From Clostridia bacterium (GTDB taxonomy: Bacteria; Bacillota; Clostridia; Christensenellales; Aristaeellaceae), in contig JAFWQA010000009.1 of NCBI GenBank assembly GCA_017509255.1, positions 1-64,000 on the forward strand: 64,000 nt of DNA, read 5' to 3'. Positions within the stretch are counted from its first letter, which is position 1, and the number at the start of each line of letters is the position of its first letter. Of this stretch, positions 1 through 6,754 are shown piece after piece. The notes under the pieces are model-generated. The model was not told the DNA's origin and did no database searches. It was given only the letters and a program-made list of their open reading frames with translations. Made by a program: the position numbers and the translations under genes.

Positions 1-141
1 GAAATGGTCATGCCCGGTGACAACATTGACATGGAAATCACCCTGATCACCCCCATCGCCATGGAGCAGGGCCTGCGCTTCGCTATCCGTGAAGGCGGCC
101 GTACCGTCGGTTCCGGCGTTGTGGCGAAGGTCATCGAGTAA
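1..141 (+). CDS. tuf: Elongation factor Tu, C-terminal fragment
   Basis: The window opens inside this gene. The last 46 codons in frame 1 encode the end of EF-Tu domain 3, with the characteristic [20 protein letters not shown] and [15 protein letters not shown] segments, and stop with TAA at 139-141. EF-Tu delivers aminoacyl-tRNA to the ribosome in the cytoplasm. The gene is followed after 21 bp by rpmG, an order (tuf, rpmG, secE, nusG) common in Clostridia and other bacteria. The start and the GTPase domain lie outside the window, so their integrity cannot be judged. Confidence 0.97.
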   Translation, partial: EMVMPGDNIDMEITLITPIAMEQGLRFAIREGGRTVGSGVVAKVIE

Positions 142-162
142 TCACATCAGGAGGTGTCCAAA

Positions 163-324
163 GTGGCAAACGCCGCACGTACGAAGGTTTGCCTTGCCTG
201 CACCGAGTGCAAGCAGCGCAACTACAACAACTTGAAGAACAAGAAGAACACCCCGGATCGCATTGAGCTCATGAAGTACTGCCCCTTCTGCAAGAAGCAC
301 ACGACTCATCGCGAAACCAGGTAA
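163..324 (+). CDS. rpmG: 50S ribosomal protein L33
   Basis: This 53-residue basic protein of the large ribosomal subunit starts at GTG 163, six bases after a strong AGGAGGTG ribosome binding site (149-156). Two CxxC pairs (CLAC and CPFC, with a further Cys in TEC) form the zinc ribbon typical of the C+ type of L33. The N-terminal [18 protein letters not shown] and C-terminal HTTHRETR are typical of the family. It lies between tuf and secE, in the usual place at the head of the secE-nusG-ribosomal protein group. Its length is normal for the family. Confidence 0.95.
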   Translation: MANAARTKVCLACTECKQRNYNNLKNKKNTPDRIELMKYCPFCKKHTTHRETR

Positions 325-363
325 TCCCAACAACATTAACGACGCTGTGAGGATGTGAAAAAG

Positions 364-927
364 ATGTCTGAGGAAAAGAAGGCGGCAGCAAAGGTTGAGA
401 AGACTGTCAAAAAGGACGCTCAGCCCGGAAAACTGTCCAAGATCCTGAATTGGTTCGCCAAGCTTCCCCAGAGGATCGCGAAGCCCTTCAAGAACATGGT
501 CTATGAACTGAAAAAGGTTACATGGCCGAGCAAGCAGAAGCTGATCACCTATTCAGTCATCGTACTTCTGTTCATGCTGTTCATGGGCGTTGTGATCGGC
601 CTGTTGGATCTGGGCGCTTCCACCGGTGTGCGGATGCTGATCCCGCAGAGCCGTGCCACCGCGACGGCTGTTGAGACCGTGGACGAGGCTGCCGAAGAGG
701 CTGCCGACGCCGTGGAAGAAGCCGCCGAGGCTGCAGCCGATGCCGTCGAGGGCGCTGCCGAAGAGGCTGCCGACGCCGTGGAAGGCGCAGCTGACGCTGC
801 CGCCGAAGCGGTGACCGACGCTGCCGACACCGCTGCCAAGACCGCTGAGGCCGCCGCAGAGGAAGTAAAGGAAACCGTCGAAGAAGCCGTAGAAACGGCA
901 ACGGAAGGAAATTCCGGGGAGAACTGA
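364..927 (+). CDS. secE: Preprotein translocase subunit SecE with long Ala/Glu-rich C-terminal tail
   Basis: SecE is the small clamp subunit of the SecYEG membrane channel. The conserved cytoplasmic segment ELKKVTWPSKQKL is at about residues 48-60, followed by one membrane helix (about 63-85). I chose ATG 364 (187 residues) because the GTGAGGA ribosome binding site at 347-353 is ten bases upstream; the in-frame GTG at 355 is too close. SecE in Gram-positive bacteria is usually 60-80 residues long. Here about 80 further residues follow the helix, built almost only of Ala, Glu, Asp, Val and Thr in a repeated EEAADAVEGAAEAA-like pattern. With the standard single-helix topology the tail would be outside the membrane. 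Only one base separates it from nusG, so the two are surely cotranscribed. Confidence 0.9.
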   Translation: MSEEKKAAAKVEKTVKKDAQPGKLSKILNWFAKLPQRIAKPFKNMVYELKKVTWPSKQKLITYSVIVLLFMLFMGVVIGLLDLGASTGVRMLIPQSRATATAVETVDEAAEEAADAVEEAAEAAADAVEGAAEEAADAVEGAADAAAEAVTDAADTAAKTAEAAAEEVKETVEEAVETATEGNSGEN

Positions 928-928
928 C

Positions 929-1465
929 ATGGCTGAAAACAAAAAGGAGCCCTGCTGGTATGTGGTCCATACCTATTCGGGTTATGAGAACAAGGTGAAG
1001 GACACGCTGGAGAAGTCCGTCGAGAACAACGGCATGCAGGACCTGATCTTCGAAGTGAGGGTCCCCATGGAAGAGGTTGTCGAGATCCGGAACGGAAAAC
1101 GCGTGAAGAGCACCCGCAAGGTCTATCCCGGCTATGTGCTGGTGCACATGATCGAGACCAACGAAAGCTGGTACGTCGTGCGGAACACCCGCGGCGTGAC
1201 GGGCTTTGTCGGACCTGATTCCAAGCCCGTTCCGCTGACCGACGAAGAGGTTGAGATGATGCTCAACACCGAACAGTCCAGTGTGGACTTCGGCTTCGCC
1301 ATCGGCGAGAACGTCCGGATCCTGTCCGGGCCCCTGGAGAATTTCAGCGGTGTGGTGGAGGACGTGGATACCGTCCGCGGCAAGCTGACCGTCAAGGTGC
1401 AGATGTTCCTTGGCCGGGAAATGCCCGTGGAAGTCGACCTGGACCAGGTCGAGAAGGAAAACTGA
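929..1465 (+). CDS. nusG: Transcription termination/antitermination factor NusG
   Basis: This 178-residue protein binds RNA polymerase and modulates pausing, termination and coupling to translation. The N-terminal NGN domain begins with CWYVVHTYSGYENKV and contains RKVYPGYVLVHM and GVTGFVG. A KOW domain occupies about residues 120-178 (GENVRILSGPLENFSGVVEDVD). Length and domain order are normal. The ATG lies one base after the secE stop, the classic secE-nusG pairing. A 139-bp spacer with a GC hairpin and an L1-type leader separates it from rplK. Confidence 0.97.
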   Translation: MAENKKEPCWYVVHTYSGYENKVKDTLEKSVENNGMQDLIFEVRVPMEEVVEIRNGKRVKSTRKVYPGYVLVHMIETNESWYVVRNTRGVTGFVGPDSKPVPLTDEEVEMMLNTEQSSVDFGFAIGENVRILSGPLENFSGVVEDVDTVRGKLTVKVQMFLGREMPVEVDLDQVEKEN

Positions 1466-1492
1466 TCTCCGCCCGAATGAAACTGTTTCAAC

Positions 1493-1514
1493 GGGGACGG
1501 AGCGATCCGTCCCC
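1493..1514 (+). other. GC hairpin between nusG and rplK
   Basis: GGGGACGG at 1493-1500 pairs perfectly with CCGTCCCC at 1507-1514 around a six-base loop. No T tract follows, so it does not look like an intrinsic terminator. It may be an mRNA processing or stability element, or part of the rplK leader. No function is shown by the sequence alone. Confidence 0.5.
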
Positions 1515-1548
1515 CGCGCCGCCCCGCGCCATCCGGCCGGGACGCAAC

Positions 1549-1582
1549 GTGGGAGGAAGTACAAAGCTTCCGCGTAACCACA
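1549..1582 (+). promoter_or_regulatory. Putative ribosomal protein L1 binding site in the rplK leader
   Basis: The transcript can fold as GTGG(1549-1552) with CCAC(1578-1581), an asymmetric internal loop (GA opposite GCGTAA), and an upper stem GGAAG(1555-1559) with CTTCC(1567-1571). The same arrangement, with GTGGGAGG on the left and CCGC-TAA-CCAC on the right, recurs before rplA. This two-helix shape with an asymmetric loop resembles the L1 binding site of 23S rRNA and the known autoregulatory site of rplKA operons. The assignment is by pattern, not by a covariance search. Confidence 0.55.
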
Positions 1583-1604
1583 TTTTTTAGGAGGTGCCAC
1601 TCAA

Positions 1605-2030
1605 ATGGCAAAGAAAGTACAGGCTTACATCAAGCTGCAGGTTCCTGCCGCCAAGGCAACACCCGCTCCGCCTATCGGACCCGCTCTGGGCCAGCACGGC
1701 GTGAACATCCCCGGATTCTGCAAGGAATTCAATGACCGCACCGCGAAGGACGCGGGACTCATCATCCCCGTCGTGATCACCGTCTACACGGACCGCACCT
1801 TCACCTTCATCACCAAGACGCCTCCGGCGCCCGTGCTGATCAAGAAGGAACTGGGCCTGCAGACGGCCAGCGGACGGCCCAACAAGGACAAGGTGGGTCA
1901 GCTGACGAAGGAGCAGCTCCGCAAGATTGCTACCATCAAGATGCCCGATCTGAACGCGGGCAGCATTGAAGCCGCCATGAGCATGGTGGCCGGCACCGCC
2001 CGCAGCATGGGCGTGACCGTGGAAGAGTAA
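1605..2030 (+). CDS. rplK: 50S ribosomal protein L11
   Basis: This 141-residue protein has the full normal length. It binds the GTPase-associated centre of 23S rRNA and is needed for RelA-type stringent signalling. The N-terminal domain has [26 protein letters not shown], and the C-terminal RNA-binding domain ends with [29 protein letters not shown]. The ATG at 1605 follows a TAGGAGGTG ribosome binding site. It is cotranscribed with rplA, 71 bp downstream. Confidence 0.98.
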   Translation: MAKKVQAYIKLQVPAAKATPAPPIGPALGQHGVNIPGFCKEFNDRTAKDAGLIIPVVITVYTDRTFTFITKTPPAPVLIKKELGLQTASGRPNKDKVGQLTKEQLRKIATIKMPDLNAGSIEAAMSMVAGTARSMGVTVEE

Positions 2031-2056
2031 CAAACCGGGGCACTGCCCCTGAACAA

Positions 2057-2088
2057 TGTGGGAGGACATAGAGCCGCTAATACCACAT
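2057..2088 (+). promoter_or_regulatory. Second putative L1 binding site, in the rplK-rplA spacer
   Basis: TGTGG(2057-2061) pairs with CCACA(2083-2087), and GG(2064-2065) can pair with CC(2074-2075). The flanking GTGGGAGGA and CCGCTAATACCAC match the element before rplK. It ends next to the GGGAGG ribosome binding site of rplA, so binding of L1 could block its own translation start. Called by comparison of the two copies. Confidence 0.5.
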
Positions 2089-2101
2089 GGGAGGAATAAG
2101 A

Positions 2102-2791
2102 ATGAAGCATGGAAAGAAATACGTTGACAGCGTAAAGCTGATCGACCATCTCAAGCAGTATGATCCCGAAGAGGCCGTTGACCTGGTCGTGCAGACCGGC
2201 AAGGCCAAGTTTGACGAGACCGTGGAGATCTCCATCCGTCTGGGCGTCGACCCCCGCCACGCTGACCAGCAGGTCCGCGGCGCGGTGGTGCTGCCGCACG
2301 GAACCGGCCGTACGATCCGCGTTCTGGTCATTGCCAAGGGCGAAAAGGCCAAGGAAGCGGAAGCTGCCGGAGCCGATTACGTCGGCGCTGAGGATATGAT
2401 CCAGAAGATCCAGCAGGAGAACTGGTTCGACTTCGACGTCTGCGTAGCCACCCCTGACATGATGGGCATGGTCGGCCGCATCGGCCGCGTGCTGGGCCCG
2501 AAGGGCCTGATGCCCAACCCGAAGAGCGGCACCGTTACGATGGACATCACCCGCGCGGTGAGCGACATCAAAGCCGGTAAAGTGGAGTACCGTCTGGACA
2601 AGACCGCTATCATCCACTGCCCCATCGGCAAGGTCAGCTTCGGCAAGGAAAAGCTGCAGGAGAACCTGGTTGTTCTGATGGATGCCATCAACAAGGCCAA
2701 GCCCGCCGCGGCCAAGGGTACCTACATGAAGAGCGTTTACCTCTCCAGCACCATGGGCCCGTCCGTGAGGGTCAATCCGCTCAAATTCTAA
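2102..2791 (+). CDS. rplA: 50S ribosomal protein L1
   Basis: This 229-residue protein forms the L1 stalk next to the ribosomal E site and is commonly an autogenous translational repressor. The start ATG 2102 follows GGGAGG (2089-2094) with seven bases between; an in-frame ATG at 2087 precedes the ribosome binding site and is unlikely. Family segments include [41 protein letters not shown] and [11 protein letters not shown] near the C-terminus. The usual next genes rplJ and rplL are absent; two hairpins follow instead. Confidence 0.97.
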   Translation: MKHGKKYVDSVKLIDHLKQYDPEEAVDLVVQTGKAKFDETVEISIRLGVDPRHADQQVRGAVVLPHGTGRTIRVLVIAKGEKAKEAEAAGADYVGAEDMIQKIQQENWFDFDVCVATPDMMGMVGRIGRVLGPKGLMPNPKSGTVTMDITRAVSDIKAGKVEYRLDKTAIIHCPIGKVSFGKEKLQENLVVLMDAINKAKPAAAKGTYMKSVYLSSTMGPSVRVNPLKF

Positions 2792-2808
2792 TTGAGTGAT
2801 TGAGCCGA

Positions 2809-2853
2809 CATTTTTCAGACCTCCATCTGCCACCGGCAGCGGTCTGAAAAATG
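2809..2853 (+). terminator. Large nested hairpin after rplA
   Basis: CATTTTTCAGACC (2809-2821) pairs perfectly with GGTCTGAAAAATG (2841-2853), and a second stem CTGCC/GGCAG sits in the loop. It lies 18 bases after the rplA stop. It is not followed by a T tract, so it may act as a pause, stability or factor-dependent element together with the next hairpin. Confidence 0.5.
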
Positions 2854-2880
2854 CCCTTAAAGTTCTGCGTTATTTGAGAA

Positions 2881-2913
2881 ACGGGACGCGCATTACGCGC
2901 GCCCCGTTTTTTT
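2881..2913 (+). terminator. Intrinsic terminator of the secE-rplA operon
   Basis: ACGGGACGCGC pairs with GCGCGCCCCGT (one A-C mismatch) around a short loop, followed by seven T residues at 2907-2913. This ends the ribosomal protein transcript before any rplJ gene. Confidence 0.75.
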
Positions 2914-2918
2914 ACAGG

Positions 2919-3100
2919 CCGGGGAAAACCGGGCGGGAAGAAGCTGACCGGGGAAAACCGGGCGAAAAAACGGCCGGAGAAAAACCGGGCGGGAAGAAAC
3001 TGACCGGGGGAAAAACCGGGCGGGAAAAAGCCGCGCCGGGGAAAACCGGGCGGGAAAAAGCCAGCCGGAGAAAAACCGGAATGGAAAAAAGCCGCGCCGG
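2919..3100. repeat. Degenerate ~30-bp tandem repeat of CCGG-GGAAAA-CCGG units
   Basis: Six units begin at about 2919, 2948, 2974, 3004, 3036 and 3065 (periods 26-32 bp), with a seventh partial unit near 3096. Each unit has the core CCGG, two purines, AAAA or AAAAA, CCGGGCGGGAA. Every core can form a small hairpin because CCGG is self-complementary. The repeat fills the space between the terminator and the next gene. No convincing gene lies in it, although one frame is open through Gly/Lys/Glu/Arg-rich codons. Confidence 0.75.
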
Positions 3101-3133
3101 TCTGAGCCGGCGGAGACAGAAGGAGGGAAAACC

Positions 3134-3316
3134 GTGAAGGAATACCGTCTTGTATACCTGAACAGCGGCGTGCACATGAGCATGCAGAAGGACCTTTTTG
3201 AAGCCGAGGACCTGCTGAACCAGTACATTTCCGACGGCTGGACCCTGCAGGAAATGGTGGTCATGAACAGCACCAGCGCGCTGGTCGCCGTGATGTACAG
3301 GGAAAAGGAAGCCTGA
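3134..3316 (+). CDS. Small DUF4177-like protein
   Basis: This is a 60-residue protein from GTG 3134, six bases after an AGGAGGG ribosome binding site at 3121-3127. No signal peptide or membrane helix is visible. The sequence MKEYRLVYLNSG, AEDLLNQYISDGWTLQEMVV, SALVAVMYREKE has the layout of DUF4177-like proteins: an opening beta strand, a helix ending in a GW pair, then two beta strands. The function of that family is unknown. It stands alone between the tandem repeat and a strong terminator at 3380. The family call is from the overall pattern and is moderate. Confidence 0.7.
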   Translation: MKEYRLVYLNSGVHMSMQKDLFEAEDLLNQYISDGWTLQEMVVMNSTSALVAVMYREKEA

Positions 3317-3379
3317 GGAACAGGCGCAGCGGCATAAGGCGGGATACGAAAAAAGAGGATCCTGCCCTTTTTTGATATC

Positions 3380-3411
3380 CGGCCCGGGAGCTTTGCCCGG
3401 GCCGCTTTTTT
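3380..3411 (+). terminator. Intrinsic terminator after the DUF4177-like gene
   Basis: CGGCCCGGG (3380-3388) pairs perfectly with CCCGGGCCG (3396-3404) around a seven-base loop and is followed by CTTTTTT. Confidence 0.85.
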
Positions 3412-3502
3412 ACGCGCGAAAAAGAAAAACGGAAAAGGAAAAGGGCAAAGGAAGGGAGAAGATATAAAAGTTAAGAGTTTCCCGACGACCAAGGAGCGAA
3501 GA

Positions 3503-6500
3503 ATGAGACTGAATCCGGTCATGATCGAGGCACAGGCGGGAGAAGAGGAGTACAACGCCGGAAAGGAATACGAGGAGGCCGGCCTGGTACGGCTGAAGGA
3601 GGAGCTGAGCTCCTCCCGGCGGTACAGCGTGGGCCCGGCGCCCTCGCACATCGTGGCGCTGACCGCGGAGCGGGAGATCAGCTGCAGCTGCGCCGTCTAT
3701 GAGGAGCGGGGCTGCTGCCGGCACATCGCCGCGGTGCAGATGTACCTGGAGCGCACGGGGGAGACGGACATCCTGCTGCAGAGGAACGCCGCCGCGATCA
3801 GCGAAAGCATCCGGCAGCTGGCGGAGAACAGCGTGCCGAGGGAGGCCACGCTGCGGCTGGAGGTCACCCTGGTGATGCCGAAGCTGCCGGGGCAGCCGGT
3901 GCGGCTGAGCCTGCGGACGGGCGAGAAAAAGCTGTACACCGTGCGGAACGTATATCAGTTCATGAACGCCATGGTCCGGCGCGAGGCGACGGTCTTCGGC
4001 AAGGACTTTGAATATCAGCCGCAGTGGATGCGGTACACGGAAAACGATCAGCAGATCCTGAACACAGTGGAAAAGATGACCGCCGCGGCACGGCTGCGCG
4101 GGGAAGAGGATAACGGCATCGAAGCCCGGATGCCGGCGGTGCCCTCCGCCTATGTGGGCGAGCTGCTGGGCCTGCTGCGGGATACGCCGATGAAGTGGAG
4201 GGACGCGGCCGGGAACACCTATCAGAACCAGCGGATCACGGAGACGGAGATCCCCATGCGCTTTGAGCTGCAGCTGCGCCCGCGCGGGCTGCGCGTGACG
4301 GCGCGGATGAACGCCTGGCTGATCCCGATGACGGAGGACTGCGCCTATGTGACCGTGAGGGACCGGATCTACGCAGTACCGGAGATCCAGCGGGAGCTGG
4401 TGCGCACACTGTGGTACAGCCAGTATGACGGGAAGACGGTGGCGGACTACCCGCTGAGCGAGACCGGCACCGTGATCGGCGAGATCCTGCCGTATCTGAA
4501 GCTGCGCGGGGCGGTGGAGCTGGACGAGACGCTGAAGAAGCGGCTGGTGAAGCTGCCGCTGAAGGCGGAGATCTATCTGGACAAGGCGGAATGGAGCATC
4601 CTGGCCCGGGTGTGCTTCCGCTACGGGGAGACGGAGCTGAATCCCTTCGGCGCGGTGCGGGAAAAGATCGCGCTGGGCAAGGGGGAAAAGCTGCTGCTGC
4701 GCGATTCCGAGGCGGAGCAGACCGTGCTGGAGATCCTGGCGAACGCCGGGTTCCATGTGACGCGGGAGGACATCCGCCTGAGCGGGCAGGACGCCATATT
4801 TGAATTTGTGAACAGCGGCGTGGCGAGGCTGCGCGAGCACTGCGAGATCTTCGCCAGCCGCGACTTCCAGAAGCTGACGCCCCGGCGGCCCACGCTGAGC
4901 GGCAGCGTACGCATGGAGAACGGACACCTGGAGATAGCGCTGAAGACGGACGGCGAGCCGACACCGGAGATCCTGGGCATCATGGAGGCGCTGAGCCGGC
5001 GCAGGCGGTATTACCGCCTGAAGGACGGCAGCTTCCTGGACCTGACGGACATGGAGGAGTGGCAGGAGCCGGCGGAGCGCATCTGGGAGGCCGCGCTGCG
5101 GGACGGGAACAGCCTGAACCGGGACCGTATCATCCTGCGCGGATACCGCGCCGGGTATCTGGTGAACATGCTGGAGGGCCGGAGCGTGGACATCCGCGTG
5201 GAGGACAGCGTGCTGGAGGTGACGGACAGCCTGCGCGGTGCCGGCCGGAGCATTCCCGCGCCCGCCGTGGCCGTGCCCCTGCGGGAGTACCAGCAGCGGG
5301 GCTACGAATGGCTGTACAACCTGGACCGGCTGCACATGGGCGGCGTGCTGGCGGACGCCATGGGCCTGGGCAAGACGGCCCAGGTGATCTCCCTGCTGCA
5401 GGCGACAAGGGAGCGCGGGCGCACGAGCCTGGTGATCGCCCCGACGAGCCTGACCTACAACTGGCTGAGCGAGATCAACCGCTTCGCGCCGGACCTGAGC
5501 GCCGCCGTGATCGGCGGCACCGCGGCCCAGCGGGCCGGGCTGATCCGCCACGTGACGGAGCACGGGGACGTGGACGTGATGATCACCAGCTATCCGCTGA
5601 TCCGGAGGGATATCTCCCTGCTGAAGGACCATCTCTTCCGCTTCGTGATCCTGGACGAGGCGCAGTACATCAAGAACGCCGGCAGCGTGGCGGCGGTGAC
5701 CGTGAAGCAGCTGCAGGCGGACACGCGGCTGGCGCTGACCGGCACGCCCATGGAGAACGGCGTGGGCGAGCTGTGGAGCATATTCGACTTCGTGCTGCCG
5801 GGCTATCTGCCCGGGTACACCGCCTTCCTGCGGCGGTACCAGGACGGGGAGGACAGCGACGACCTGAGAAAGCGGATCCAGCCCTTCCTGTTCCGCAGGC
5901 TGAAGCAGGACGTGCTGGAGGAGCTGCCGGACAAAAACGAGGTCGTGCTGAAGGCACAGATGACCGCCGAGCAGGAGAAGGTATACACCGCCGCGATGGA
6001 GCGGCTGCGCCCGCGGGTGAACCGGATCATGGACGAGAAGGGACTCGGGAAGGGCCGGATGGAGGTGCTCAGCGCGATCACCGAGCTGAGGCAGGTGTGC
6101 TGCCATCCATCGCTGGTGCTGGACGGGTATACCGGGGGCAGCGGCAAGGAGGAGCTGCTGATGGAGATCCTGCCGGAGCTGATCGCCGACGGGAGAAGGA
6201 TGCTGATCTTCAGCCAGTTCACCTCCATGCTGAAGCTGCTGCGGCCGCGGCTGGAGGAGAACGGTATACGCACCATGTATCTGGACGGGAATACGCCCGC
6301 CACCGAGCGGCTGGACCTGACGGAGCAGTTCAACCGCGGGGACACGCCGGTATTCTTGATCAGCCTGAAGGCCGGCGGGGCCGGGCTGAACCTGACCGGG
6401 GCGGACGTGGTGATCCACTACGACCCGTGGTGGAACCCGGCGACGGAGGACCAGGCGACCGACCGCGCGCACCGCATCGGGCAGACGAAAAAGGTGGACG

Positions 6501-6649
6501 TGATCCGGCTGGTGACCGGCGAGAGCATCGAGGAGCAGGTGGCGGAGCTCGGCAAGCGGAAAAAGGCGCTGTTCGACCGCCTGATCACCCCGGGCGAGGC
6601 CGACCTGACGGCCCTGAGCGAGCAGGATATCCGCGCGCTGTTTGAGTGA
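3503..6649 (+). CDS. SWIM zinc finger/SNF2-family helicase
   Basis: This 1048-residue protein should be a DNA-dependent ATPase that remodels or translocates on nucleic acid in the cytoplasm. A SWIM zinc finger (CSC at 61-63 and CCRH at 71-74) lies at the N-terminus. A long middle region follows, and the C-terminal half is a complete SNF2 motor: LREYQQRGYEWL, Walker A DAMGLGKT near 615-622, Walker B box ILDEAQ near 714, LTGTPMENGVGELWSIFDF, and motif VI ATDRAHRIGQTKKVDVIRL. The ATG at 3503 has AAGGAG seven bases upstream. This SWIM-SNF2 architecture is common as a stand-alone gene in Clostridia. No methyltransferase, nuclease or other defence partner is adjacent, so a general chromosome role is more likely. 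Confidence 0.93.
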   Translation: MRLNPVMIEAQAGEEEYNAGKEYEEAGLVRLKEELSSSRRYSVGPAPSHIVALTAEREISCSCAVYEERGCCRHIAAVQMYLERTGETDILLQRNAAAISESIRQLAENSVPREATLRLEVTLVMPKLPGQPVRLSLRTGEKKLYTVRNVYQFMNAMVRREATVFGKDFEYQPQWMRYTENDQQILNTVEKMTAAARLRGEEDNGIEARMPAVPSAYVGELLGLLRDTPMKWRDAAGNTYQNQRITETEIPMRFELQLRPRGLRVTARMNAWLIPMTEDCAYVTVRDRIYAVPEIQRELVRTLWYSQYDGKTVADYPLSETGTVIGEILPYLKLRGAVELDETLKKRLVKLPLKAEIYLDKAEWSILARVCFRYGETELNPFGAVREKIALGKGEKLLLRDSEAEQTVLEILANAGFHVTREDIRLSGQDAIFEFVNSGVARLREHCEIFASRDFQKLTPRRPTLSGSVRMENGHLEIALKTDGEPTPEILGIMEALSRRRRYYRLKDGSFLDLTDMEEWQEPAERIWEAALRDGNSLNRDRIILRGYRAGYLVNMLEGRSVDIRVEDSVLEVTDSLRGAGRSIPAPAVAVPLREYQQRGYEWLYNLDRLHMGGVLADAMGLGKTAQVISLLQATRERGRTSLVIAPTSLTYNWLSEINRFAPDLSAAVIGGTAAQRAGLIRHVTEHGDVDVMITSYPLIRRDISLLKDHLFRFVILDEAQYIKNAGSVAAVTVKQLQADTRLALTGTPMENGVGELWSIFDFVLPGYLPGYTAFLRRYQDGEDSDDLRKRIQPFLFRRLKQDVLEELPDKNEVVLKAQMTAEQEKVYTAAMERLRPRVNRIMDEKGLGKGRMEVLSAITELRQVCCHPSLVLDGYTGGSGKEELLMEILPELIADGRRMLIFSQFTSMLKLLRPRLEENGIRTMYLDGNTPATERLDLTEQFNRGDTPVFLISLKAGGAGLNLTGADVVIHYDPWWNPATEDQATDRAHRIGQTKKVDVIRLVTGESIEEQVAELGKRKKALFDRLITPGEADLTALSEQDIRALFE

Positions 6650-6680
6650 AAAGGGAATTGTAACAGAACAGGGCGTCAAC

Positions 6681-6709
6681 TTGCAAACAGGCCCCCGATA
6701 TGATATATT
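6681..6709 (+). promoter_or_regulatory. Promoter of the CotH-VTC cluster
   Basis: TTGCAA (6681-6686), a 17-base spacer and TATATT (6704-6709), with TG one base before the -10, form a good sigma-A type promoter. It lies in the 105-bp gap ahead of the CotH-kinase gene. Confidence 0.65.
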
Positions 6710-6754
6710 ATTCGGGATCGGTGCCCGGAAGAAACGGCGAAAGGAGGGGAAGCC

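Noticed and set aside
2809-2853. L10 leader RNA
   Set aside because: Position fits, but no L10-leader consensus is visible and no rplJ gene follows.
2919-3100. CRISPR array
   Set aside because: Units are adjacent, vary in length and sequence, have no unique spacers, and there are no cas genes.
2796-3137. Open frame of 113 codons across the hairpins and tandem repeat
   Set aside because: It runs through two transcription-stop hairpins, has no ribosome binding site, and its Gly/Lys/Glu content simply reflects the repeat.
3503-6649. SNF2 helicase as part of a phage-defence system
   Set aside because: No nuclease, methyltransferase or other defence gene is adjacent, and the SWIM-SNF2 form is common as a lone gene.
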